This document shows positions 1 through 6,272 of a stretch of 9,689 nucleotides of DNA, piece by piece. The DNA is from Bacteroidia bacterium. GTDB lineage: Bacteria; Bacteroidota; Bacteroidia; Bacteroidales; Marinifilaceae. Where the stretch lies: NCBI GenBank assembly GCA_025999735.1, contig BNXR01000080.1:1-9689 (forward strand), given 5' to 3'. Position 1 is the stretch's first letter; the number at the start of each line of letters is the position of its first letter. The translations under genes and the position numbers were made by a program. A model generated the notes under the pieces. The model saw only the letters and a list, made by a program, of their open reading frames with translations, was not told where the DNA came from and searched no databases.

Positions 1-128
1 GGTGGGGTTGCACCGGTTTAGTTTATGAGAATTAAACTTAGTAATCACTTGAGCTGTATGCGGTGAAAGTCGCACGTACAGTTCTTAAAGGGGAAAGCGG
101 CGGAAACGCCGCCGACCTACTTAATTAT
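1..128 (+). mobile_element. Group II intron, 3' end (domains V and VI)
   Basis: Bases 51-84 fold as a textbook domain V. A nine-pair lower helix joins 51-59 to 76-84 and contains the AGC catalytic triad at 52-54. A two-base bulge follows at 74-75, then five pairs (60-64 with 69-73) closed by a GAAA tetraloop at 65-68. Domain VI follows, with six perfect pairs (97-102 with 107-112) capped by another GAAA loop. The 3' strand has a likely branch-point adenosine near 119, and the intron ends with an A-pyrimidine around 125-128. Bases 20-38 contain a small AGTTTA/TAAACT hairpin and may be the end of domain IV or linker. The reverse-transcriptase gene, normally in domain IV, would lie upstream, outside the window. 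Retromobility therefore cannot be judged. The intron class was not assigned. Confidence 0.88.
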
Positions 129-143
129 ACGAGTAAAATTTTT

Positions 144-367
144 GGCTCTATAACGAATTGTATGGGTAAATTTTCCCCAAATGCTTATCTTTGCACTCTA
201 AACAATTATAACAATGGAAAGCAAAGAAATATTCAACTTAGCATTAGGCATAGAACAGCCTTGGTATGTAGAGAAAGTAGAGTTTTTATCCACCTCCGAA
301 AGTCAATAGGAATTGCATTTACATCTCAATTTTGAGAAAGGCTACCCACACTAAACGTTATAGAGCC
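144..367 (+). mobile_element. Internally deleted ISL3-type insertion sequence (MITE-like)
   Basis: The two ends form an inverted repeat: 144-168 against the reverse complement of 343-367 matches at 21 of 25 positions, including an unbroken outer GGCTCTATAACG. Inside, a TAnnTTTG-type box (TATCTTTG, 186-193) precedes an ATG at 214 whose product resembles the N-terminus of ISL3-family (IS204/IS1001/IS1165-type) transposases. Only about 43 codons remain before the right end. The rest of a gene that normally encodes about 400 residues is missing, so the copy cannot move by itself but could be moved in trans. ISL3 elements usually make 8-bp target duplications, but the flanks here (AAATTTTT and ATTTTGCG) do not match. 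Family assignment rests on recalled similarity. Confidence 0.72.
214..354 (+). pseudogene. ISL3-type transposase remnant, N-terminal fragment with nonsense codon
   Basis: The frame opens at ATG 214 and reads MESKEIFNLALGIEQPWYVE, continuing for 31 codons to an in-frame TAG at 307. Past that stop the same frame keeps looking like a transposase (ELHLHLNFEKGY) until about 345, where it runs into the right terminal inverted repeat and ends at TAA 352. There are thus two lesions: a point nonsense mutation and a large deletion joining the N-terminal part directly to the right end. It encodes no functional transposase. The resemblance to the start of ISL3-family proteins is from memory and would need a protein search. 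Confidence 0.62.
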
Positions 368-381
368 ATTTTGCGTCTCTA

Positions 382-1308
382 CTATTTTTTCAATTGCCTT
401 TGTAAATCTGCAATGATTTTCTTGCTTTTAGCAAGAGTTTTTTCTTGTTCAGCAAGAGCTTTGTCCTTTTCGGAAATGATTTCCTTACTTTCAGAAATAA
501 CTTTTTCGTGTTGAGTTTTTTCTTTTCTCAGGTCAGAAATTATCTCCTTCAAGTCCCCAAGTTCCATCCTCTTATTCAGAAGGTCATAATCCCGCTTCCA
601 TACTTCTTCGCGATTTTTGTCGTACAGCAGTTTTTCCTCCAGCGAGAGCTTGTCATAATCCAACTGTTCACGAACCTGCTTCAAGCCTTTTGCACGAAAA
701 CCGTCTTCTACCGCATCGTTTTTCAGATAGTATATCCACTCGTCTAAGGTGTCCTTTGCAAAATCATTAAAACGATTTACACTCAATATGTAATATTCGG
801 GAAACAAATCGGCTATCGTTTTTTTGTTGAACTGATTTAGCTGCTTTTTGGTCAGAACTAATGGTTTTTGAGTGTGTATACCGATGAATTGGGTCGTGCC
901 ATGATAAATATAATCATCCCCTTTCCCTAACTCAAAGTAAATGATGTTGATAGAGTATATCTTTTTAATATCTCCAAATTTCTGTCCCTGGTGGATATGT
1001 TCCGTTGTGCTTTTACTGGTAGCGTACAACATCCTCAGGAGGAAATCATGCTCATGCTCATATTGCAATTCGATGATAATCAATTCTCCGTCAGTATCTT
1101 CTGCCAATAAATCTACACGATTTTGTTTATCTAATAGGTTCTCTTTATTGCTCTCGCTTTCCAAGATTGCATTTACTTTTATCGGACGGTAAAGCAGCTC
1201 ACTCAAAAAACCTTCCAATATAGTATGGTCTGCTTTATGTCTCAGCAAACGCTTTAGAGCATAGTCAAATGAAATGACAGCCCGTTCTTTGTTGTTTATT
1301 AATCTCAT
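382..1308 (-). CDS. Rpn-type PD-(D/E)XK nuclease family protein
   Basis: The 308-residue product matches the Rpn/PDDEXK_2 family, originally annotated as 'transposases'. Members studied in enterobacteria are DNA endonucleases that promote RecA-independent recombination, and some act in phage defence. The N-terminal core shows the family nuclease signature: Asp66 in RVDLLAED, then Glu80-x-Gln82 in IIIELQ. The start is typical (FDYALKRLLRHKADHTILEGFLSELL, residues 14-39). Residues about 243-308 form a charged coiled coil made of seven-residue units. Length is normal and the frame is open, so the gene looks intact despite the decayed elements on both sides. A good promoter lies 25 bases upstream of the ATG. 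The real target and any defence role are unknown here. The gene ends 14 bases from the IS remnant and no terminator is seen. Confidence 0.88.
   Translation of the reverse strand: MRLINNKERAVISFDYALKRLLRHKADHTILEGFLSELLYRPIKVNAILESESNKENLLDKQNRVDLLAEDTDGELIIIELQYEHEHDFLLRMLYATSKSTTEHIHQGQKFGDIKKIYSINIIYFELGKGDDYIYHGTTQFIGIHTQKPLVLTKKQLNQFNKKTIADLFPEYYILSVNRFNDFAKDTLDEWIYYLKNDAVEDGFRAKGLKQVREQLDYDKLSLEEKLLYDKNREEVWKRDYDLLNKRMELGDLKEIISDLRKEKTQHEKVISESKEIISEKDKALAEQEKTLAKSKKIIADLQRQLKK
408..512 (-). repeat. 21-bp tandem repeat encoding coiled-coil heptads
   Basis: Five diverged 21-bp units run 408-428, 429-449, 450-470, 471-491 and 492-512. Units at 429 and 450 agree at 16 of 21 positions, and units at 408 and 471 at 17 of 21. 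Each encodes seven residues of the nuclease C-terminus on the minus strand (such as KEIISEK, DKALAEQ, EKTLAKS, KKIIADL), with hydrophobic residues at the third and fourth places of each heptad. Gain or loss of a unit would keep the frame and change only coiled-coil length. Confidence 0.75.
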
Positions 1309-1333
1309 AAGATTTGATTTAATGATGTAAACG

Positions 1334-1363
1334 CAAATGTACGCCTTATTTTTAGAAATACAA
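1334..1363 (-). promoter_or_regulatory. Promoter of the Rpn nuclease gene
   Basis: On the minus strand a TTG (1363-1361) is followed after 19 bases by TACATTTG (1341-1334). This fits the Bacteroidota consensus TTG-N19..21-TAnnTTTG recognised by the primary sigma factor. The box ends 25 bases before the ATG, giving a short leader of about 20 bases. Confidence 0.7.
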
Positions 1364-1381
1364 GAAAATAGGCTCTTTAAT

Positions 1382-1447
1382 TCAAAATAGATTCCTGTAA
1401 AATAAAATATAGAGTATGTCTTGTTCTTTATCGTATTTTACCTTCAT
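1382..1447 (-). pseudogene. DUF2283 protein, truncated after about 16 residues
   Basis: An ATG at 1447 opens a 21-codon frame beginning MKVKYDKEQDILYILF and stopping at 1382-1384. The first 14 or so residues match the start of DUF2283 proteins (M-K-x-x-Y-D-x-x-x-D-x-L-Y-I), which are usually 60-70 residues long. The residues after this part (YRNLF) do not fit, so the gene appears cut by a deletion or insertion. Its start lies inside the end of the upstream DUF4258 remnant in another frame, the usual tight arrangement of DUF4258-DUF2283 pairs. The breakpoint lies only about 20-40 bases upstream of the Rpn promoter, so a rearrangement may have joined the two loci. Confidence 0.6.
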
Positions 1448-1666
1448 AATATTTCGTTATTTTACTTGTTTTATAAAGTGTTACGACTATATTGGGTCGC
1501 TTCTTCCTATTCTGTTCATTTTCTTCGATAAGCGATTGAAACACAACTATTTCAGATGTCTCATTATCATCTCTGCTGATTGTAAAATAACGGACATTAC
1601 TGTTTCCCGATTAATACCTCGTCGCAGCATTTGTTCTTCTGCATGTTGTGAAAAAATGAAATTCAT
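1428..1666 (-). pseudogene. DUF4258 protein, frameshifted
   Basis: An ATG at 1666 opens a frame reading MNFIFSQHAEEQMLRRGI, then NRETVMSVILQSA to about 1574. This matches the N-terminal half of DUF4258 proteins, with the S-x-HA-x-x-x-M-x-x-RGI signature. The frame stops soon after, but shifting by one base from 1571 downward restores the second half (TSEIVVFQSLIEENEQ, then PNIVVTLYKTSKITKYYEG), ending at TAA 1428-1430. Together the halves give about 80 residues, the usual family length, so one base seems to have been lost near 1571-1573. DUF4258 genes often sit directly before DUF2283 genes, and toxin-antitoxin roles have been proposed. The role is not established here. A sequencing error is possible, but truncation of the partner gene argues for real decay. 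Confidence 0.65.
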
Positions 1667-1986
1667 ATTTTTAGTACGTAAGTTGTTTCCTCGCATGGCA
1701 GAAGTACAACCAGTATTTCAGAAAAGCAAACAAATTCACAAGAATTTTCTCTTTTGTACCTCGTTTGCCCTCTAATAAAAGGGCGTGAAAAATGATTTTT
1801 TTGCTCACGCTTGCTCCACTAAAAATCGCATGAAAAAAATAAATCGTTACTCCGACAGATTTAAAATATACAAAACAAGTAAGGTAAATATACTATTTAC
1901 AAATAATTAGTATTTTTACGTGTGACATATAATTTTCTTTTTTTGTATTTTTTTTTGTATGATGCAAAAATAAATATCACAAAATA
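1667..1986. other. AT-rich non-coding stretch with imperfect hairpins
   Basis: No credible gene is seen on either strand. Two inverted repeats overlap: GCCCT (1767-1771) with AGGGC (1780-1784), and GCGTGA (1783-1788) with TCACGC (1805-1810). The second could be extended by A and T runs inside. Neither looks like a clean terminator, because the T run lies inside the stem rather than after it. The stretch may be further remains of the decayed region to the left. Confidence 0.4.
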
Positions 1987-2017
1987 GTGCATTTTCTATT
2001 TTTTTATTTTAATTTTG
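1987..2017 (+). promoter_or_regulatory. Candidate promoter of the lipoprotein/SPOR gene cluster
   Basis: TAATTTTG at 2010-2017 fits the Bacteroidota -7 box TAnnTTTG. A GTG at 1987-1989, one base off the TTG -33 element, lies 20 bases upstream. The predicted transcript would start near 2021-2025, leaving a leader of about 120 bases before the ATG at 2143. The very AT-rich surroundings make a chance match possible. Confidence 0.42.
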
Positions 2018-2030
2018 CCACCGATTTTTA

Positions 2031-2142
2031 TTAACAACGCTGTTAAATAAACTGTTAGAAATAGCAAAAATATGGTTGAAAACAAACGAAACGCTGTTAG
2101 TAACGATAAATAACGCTTGTAGAAACAAAAAAACGCTCTATA
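2031..2142 (+). repeat. Repeated AACGCT-type motifs and small palindrome in the 5' leader
   Basis: The leader contains AACGCTGTTAA (2036-2046), AACGCTGTTAG (2090-2100), AACGCTTGTAG (2112-2122) and AACGCTCTATA (2132-2142), plus a related ACTGTTAG at 2051. The first copy lies in a palindrome, TTAACA-ACGC-TGTTAA (2031-2046). The last copy runs directly into the start codon of the lipoprotein gene. These could be binding sites for a regulator or RNA structures; nothing identifies which. Confidence 0.45.
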
Positions 2143-3129
2143 ATGAAAAAACAATTTATTCTATTCACCTTGTTGGGCACGATGTTGAGTACAATGTTGG
2201 GTTTGATAGCTGTGGGAACCATCCTCACATCTTGTGAGGATGAAGATTGGGATCCCACTTGGGCAATGCCCCTTGTAAAAGACCAAACGTATCTGATTTC
2301 CGAATTTTTACCTGCTGATATGCCTACTGCCGAGAGTCTTAATGATTCAATAACGTACAAATGGAATCAATTTAAAACTGCTAATGATCCTGCAGTTGTA
2401 GATTCTACAGCTTATACGTTTTTGACCGATACGGCCTCAGGATATGTGGACTTATCAGGTACTACTCCTAAACTTAACGACGAAACAAAAGGATTGATTA
2501 GTAATCCGGCTACTGTCACACAGATAGATGGTTTTCTGAAAGATTATAAAGATCCAACAGTTCCTGCTGGCGGTGGCGGAGGTGGTAGTGCTGTTAGTTC
2601 ATTATTGGACGAACTGAAAGACCCTTCAAAAGTCATTAGCAATGCTGGAAACTTAATTACAGCCATGGGAGGCGATTCGGGAGATACTGATGAATTTAAG
2701 CCCGCCGATTTGGATAAACAAATAGATTCGCTTTTAGCGGCTGCTATGTTGGATACGATGGACCTTGATTTGAAAAGTCTCATAAAAGAGGGCGAATCAC
2801 CCAATTTGTTGGAAATAGGTTTGGGACTCAAAGGAGATCAATTGCCTTTCATCGTGAAAGTGCGTATAAATTTTGTCGGTGATAATGGCTACAGTAAGCC
2901 ATTGTTCAATTTCGAGCTGAAAAGTGCTGCTCAACAAGAAACAACACCACCGTTTACTAAAGATGAAATAGCCAAAATAATAAAGGATACAAAAGGTGTG
3001 GAAGTGAAGGTGGAATGTAGCAGAAATCCCGGAGACGATGCGTTTGAGATACTCAAAAAGTTACAAACTGCTGGCATTATAATAAGTTTGCGCGTAAGGG
3101 TACAAGCTAAAATGGGTTCCGTTATGTAA
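2143..3129 (+). CDS. Predicted surface-exposed lipoprotein, function unknown
   Basis: The 328-residue product starts with an unusually long signal peptide (residues 1-30, MKKQF then a hydrophobic stretch). It ends in a lipobox LTSC, so Cys31 would be lipidated. The next residues are EDEDWD. Acidic residues directly after the cysteine are the known Bacteroidota signal sending lipoproteins to the outer face of the outer membrane. The mature start (DWDPTWAMPLVKDQTYLISEFL, residues 35-56) resembles the N-terminus of several uncharacterised Bacteroidota lipoproteins. A six-glycine run at 143-148 looks like a hinge between two halves. The C-terminal half ends in alternating hydrophobic strands (about 224-322). 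No enzyme motif is seen. It is the first gene of the cluster and lies 61 bases before the barrel gene, so a partnership is plausible but unproven. Confidence 0.85.
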   Translation: MKKQFILFTLLGTMLSTMLGLIAVGTILTSCEDEDWDPTWAMPLVKDQTYLISEFLPADMPTAESLNDSITYKWNQFKTANDPAVVDSTAYTFLTDTASGYVDLSGTTPKLNDETKGLISNPATVTQIDGFLKDYKDPTVPAGGGGGGSAVSSLLDELKDPSKVISNAGNLITAMGGDSGDTDEFKPADLDKQIDSLLAAAMLDTMDLDLKSLIKEGESPNLLEIGLGLKGDQLPFIVKVRINFVGDNGYSKPLFNFELKSAAQQETTPPFTKDEIAKIIKDTKGVEVKVECSRNPGDDAFEILKKLQTAGIIISLRVRVQAKMGSVM

Positions 3130-3195
3130 ACATACAAAGTGGACATGAAAGAACTATGCAAGAGAACTGAATGAAACATATAAAGTGGACATGAA
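3128..3195 (+). repeat. Direct duplication of the barrel gene's start region
   Basis: A 22-base unit (core AAAGTGGACATGAA) occurs at 3128-3149 and 3174-3195 with one mismatch, 46 bases apart. Similarity continues weakly beyond it: both copies go on with an ATG, a CTA and an ACTGAA(A)TGA. The second copy holds the likely start of the barrel gene. The first copy, just after the lipoprotein stop, encodes only a nine-codon frame (MKELCKRTE). Confidence 0.7.
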
Positions 3196-5134
3196 TAATC
3201 TAAGCACTGAAATGAGAATTACCTTAAAAATAGCGTTTTTTTTGCTGACACTGTTCATCGCAGCAACTGCTCAAGCGCAACTAAATCCTACTATGTACCA
3301 TATGAAAGACTTGCCGGTGAACAATCAGCTCAACCCTGCCTTTCAACCTCTTAATGGGAGCATATACATCGGTTTTCCTGCCCTTTCGTCCCTTTCGTTC
3401 AATGCCATGCTGATGGGAGAAGGAGTTTCGGTAGGAAACATCATGGATCAAAAATTTAAAGCCATGGTGACCGGAAAAGGCGATTTCGCCGGTGGCGGCT
3501 TTGGGCTTGATTACAGTCCTCTAAACTTTGGCTTTATGGTCAAAGATATGTATTTTACTTTCGATGCCAAGATGAAGGTTAATATCGAAGGACGTGTGCC
3601 TAAAGACTTGCAAGAGTTGATATGGTTCGGTAATGGCAATGCTGGAACTCAATCTGGACATATAAAAACCTTAGGGAAAGAACTCGAACTTGCAGGGCTG
3701 GGCGTTGATGCTACTGCTTATGCCGAAATTGCCTTGGGCTTTTCAAAATCGCTCTTAGCGAATAAGCAGTTGATATTGGGAGGAAAAATCAAATACTTGC
3801 AAGGTATTGCTAATGTATCGTTTGGATTAGACGAGGGTTCATTTATTAAAACGGATGAAAATACGTATGAAATCAGTGCTCTGCTGAAGCCCAAAATTTC
3901 TGCGGGAGGTGCTTTGAGTCTTGGAATGAAAGATAAAGCCAGTGTTCCTTTTGACAGTATTATGAACTCGCTAACGGATGCGATGAATAATATAGGTATC
4001 TCTACGGGTAGCAGGGGAGTAGGATTTGACCTTGGTGGTAGCTGGTATTTGCCTTGGGTAGGAAATGGAAGGAAGTTGAACGTTTCAGCCAGTGTCCTCA
4101 ATCTCGGATTTATTAATTGGCAGGGTACAACAGTGGAAGCGAGTGAAAATAATAAGCCACTTACGTTTGACGGTATTTCAATGGATGGCGGCTCAGATTT
4201 TGCCACAGGCTTGATGGATTCTATTCAGGTCAATACCAAAGTAACGTTGAAGACCGCAGGCGAGCGTGTATGGCTAAGTCCAACCCTGTATGTGGGTGCT
4301 AACTACGAACTGTTTAAATACTTGAATGTGGGTGCTTTGTTTGGATATCAATTCTCAAAATCCGGCGGGACCCCCTTATATTCTGTATCGCTTAATACAC
4401 AAAAGTTTATGGTAAATGCCAGTCTTTCGTACAGCTACTACAATGGTAACAACAACGTAGGCTTGGGTTTGCTCCTTGGTAAAAAATATTTTCAGTACCA
4501 CCTTATTGCAGACAATTTGTTAGCAGCAGTGGACTTTAAGAATGCGCAGAATGTAAACATCCGATTGGGCTTGGGTTTGTTGTTTGGCAAAAGCGAGGAA
4601 AAACGCAGAGGAAAGGATGGCGAAAAGGAAAGAAAAGGATGGGGATGGAATAACGGCGGGGAAACGGATTTAAGGGAAGTGGAAGCAGCCACAGCGCCCG
4701 CAAAGACACCGGCCGCAGAAGAAGAGATACCGGCAGTTATTGAAGAAGTAGCAGTGGAAGAGGTGGTGGCAGAAGTGGTAGAAGATGCTGTCGTTGAATT
4801 GCCTGAAGAACCTTCCGATATTGAGACTATAGATGAGGCAACAGAGTTGCCGGGGGAAGAAGTTTTGGTGGTGGACGAACGAATTAGGCTGGGGGAAGAA
4901 CCTCATTTTTACATCATTGCAGGCAGTTATAAAAATAGAGGCTATGCTTCGAATGCCATGCAAAAATTTGTGCGCGATGGTTTTTCAGATGCTCGGCTAC
5001 TGCTCGACAATGATAATGGTCTGTATCGCGTCTGCGTGATGTCGCTTTATACTATCGAAGAGGCAAGGCAGAGAGTGGCTGCGTTGAAAAGAAGTAGTCA
5101 TTTATACAAGGATTTTTGGATATTAAAGAAATAA
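3191..5134 (+). CDS. Outer-membrane beta-barrel protein (DUF5723-like) with C-terminal SPOR domain
   Basis: A signal peptide ends at ATAQA before QLNP, followed by a DUF5723-like opening (YHMKDLPVNNQLNPAFQP, then IYIGFPALSSLSFNA). About 430 residues of alternating amphipathic strands follow, consistent with a PorV/PorQ-type outer-membrane barrel. After the last strand (NVNIRLGLGLLFGK) come a short basic stretch and about 70 residues rich in Glu, Val, Ala and Pro. This disordered-looking tether leads into a SPOR domain of about 75 residues ending FWILKK. SPOR domains bind peptidoglycan glycan strands lacking stem peptides, so the protein probably links outer membrane and cell wall. ATG 3191 gives 647 residues. 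ATG 3212 gives 640 and a more classic signal peptide (MRITLKIAFFLLTLFIAATA) and is equally possible. The GTG at 3185 is less likely. Confidence 0.9.
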   Translation: MNNLSTEMRITLKIAFFLLTLFIAATAQAQLNPTMYHMKDLPVNNQLNPAFQPLNGSIYIGFPALSSLSFNAMLMGEGVSVGNIMDQKFKAMVTGKGDFAGGGFGLDYSPLNFGFMVKDMYFTFDAKMKVNIEGRVPKDLQELIWFGNGNAGTQSGHIKTLGKELELAGLGVDATAYAEIALGFSKSLLANKQLILGGKIKYLQGIANVSFGLDEGSFIKTDENTYEISALLKPKISAGGALSLGMKDKASVPFDSIMNSLTDAMNNIGISTGSRGVGFDLGGSWYLPWVGNGRKLNVSASVLNLGFINWQGTTVEASENNKPLTFDGISMDGGSDFATGLMDSIQVNTKVTLKTAGERVWLSPTLYVGANYELFKYLNVGALFGYQFSKSGGTPLYSVSLNTQKFMVNASLSYSYYNGNNNVGLGLLLGKKYFQYHLIADNLLAAVDFKNAQNVNIRLGLGLLFGKSEEKRRGKDGEKERKGWGWNNGGETDLREVEAATAPAKTPAAEEEIPAVIEEVAVEEVVAEVVEDAVVELPEEPSDIETIDEATELPGEEVLVVDERIRLGEEPHFYIIAGSYKNRGYASNAMQKFVRDGFSDARLLLDNDNGLYRVCVMSLYTIEEARQRVAALKRSSHLYKDFWILKK

Positions 5135-5188
5135 CCACCTAAATTAAACCATAATAAACACGATATTAACACTATAAAAAAGAAAGAA

Positions 5189-6265
5189 ATGAAAACAGTT
5201 ACATTAAATCGTTTTTCGCTTGTTGCAGTGATGTTAGTCTGCACAGGCATTGTCAATGCTCAAAACTCTTGGTGGTCAATTGGTTCGCCCCGGGACACTG
5301 ATGTAAAGGCTACTCTTAGTGCAGACCAGAAGACTCTTACCATTAGTGGAAAAGGGAAAATGCAAGAATTTGTAGGCGGTGCAAATTCTCTACCTTGGAA
5401 TGATCACCGTACTACGATTACGACTGTGACTATTGAAAATGGTGTTGAAAACATTGTAGCTCACGCTTTTTCCGGTAGCAGTGCCCTTACAACGGTGAAC
5501 ATTCCGAATAGTGTAAAAAGTATCGGTGATTATGCTTTTTCAGGTTGTAGTTCACTTTCTTCCGTGAACATTCCCAATAGTGTAGTATCCATTGATACGG
5601 CTGCTTTTTTCGGTTGCAAATCTCTGACTTCTGTGATGCTCCCTGCACGGCTCAAAAATATAGCGAGTAGTGTATTTGCATATAGTGGACTGACTTCTAT
5701 TACCATTCCGGAAAAGGTGATAAACATTGAAGATTTTGCCTTTCAAAATTGTAAAGGTCTTAATTTCGTTTTTAATTTGAGTTCTAAGCCGCAAGTTTTG
5801 ACACCCCAAGCATTTGATAATCTGGCTTTAAAAAAGATTACACTTTACGTTGCCGATACATCAGTTTACAATCGTGCCGCTATATGGAAGGATTTTTCTG
5901 TTGTAGTGATTGACGGGCTGAAGGAGAGTGATTTAAAATTTGAAGAAGTGATTGCCGACCAAGGTGACCAATCTGGGCTGAAGGAATTGAAAAGAATAGC
6001 GGAAGTGTCGGATAATTCCGCTACCGAAGGGACACGTTGCCATATTATTGGTGGCAGTTTCAGAATTAGCGCGAATGCGATGGCTTTTGTGGAAGAATGT
6101 ATATTGGGAGGTTTTCCTGAAGCGAAAATTATCTTTGCCAGCGATAAAGAATTGTACCGTGTCTCTTTGAAGTCATTTGATAATCTCGGAGACGCCATAG
6201 GCATGCTGATAGAGGTGAAAAGAGATAAACCCGAAAACAAAGAATTTTGGTTGTTAGTGAAATAA
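5189..6265 (+). CDS. Secreted BspA-like leucine-rich-repeat protein with C-terminal SPOR domain
   Basis: The 358-residue product has a signal peptide cut after VNA (residue 24). Residues 27-80 form a lead-in (WWSIGSPRDTDVKATLSADQ). Next come about five BspA-like repeats (LRR_5) of about 23 residues each, spanning 85-200, with the pattern IPNSVxSIGDYAFSGCSSLxSV. A cap follows to about 242 (DTSVYNRAAIWKDFSVVVID). A charged linker (about 244-282) leads to a SPOR-type domain (283-358; CHIIGGSF ... ELYRVSL ... FWLLVK) ending at the C-terminus. BspA-like repeats usually mediate binding to proteins or surfaces. With a peptidoglycan-binding tail and no lipidation, a periplasmic place is more likely here. 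It starts 54 bases after the barrel gene and ends 7 bases before the next, so co-transcription is likely. Confidence 0.9.
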   Translation: MKTVTLNRFSLVAVMLVCTGIVNAQNSWWSIGSPRDTDVKATLSADQKTLTISGKGKMQEFVGGANSLPWNDHRTTITTVTIENGVENIVAHAFSGSSALTTVNIPNSVKSIGDYAFSGCSSLSSVNIPNSVVSIDTAAFFGCKSLTSVMLPARLKNIASSVFAYSGLTSITIPEKVINIEDFAFQNCKGLNFVFNLSSKPQVLTPQAFDNLALKKITLYVADTSVYNRAAIWKDFSVVVIDGLKESDLKFEEVIADQGDQSGLKELKRIAEVSDNSATEGTRCHIIGGSFRISANAMAFVEECILGGFPEAKIIFASDKELYRVSLKSFDNLGDAIGMLIEVKRDKPENKEFWLLVK

Positions 6266-6272
6266 ACTGATT

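Noticed and set aside
63..335. 90-codon plus-strand reading frame
   Set aside because: It begins inside intron domain V and crosses the intron end into the IS remnant, so it is chance. The real remnant frame starts at 214.
136..375. 8-bp target duplication around the ISL3-like element
   Set aside because: The flanking octamers AAATTTTT and ATTTTGCG do not match; the shared T run is only base composition.
1416..1775. 119-codon plus-strand reading frame rich in Phe, Ile and Cys
   Set aside because: Its composition is unlike a real protein, and it lies antisense to the DUF4258-DUF2283 remnants, which match known families.
1767..1810. Rho-independent terminator
   Set aside because: The inverted repeats overlap each other and the T run lies within the stem, with no gene ending nearby on either strand.
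3185..3190. GTG start for the barrel protein
   Set aside because: An ATG follows two codons later, and a second ATG at 3212 gives a better signal peptide.
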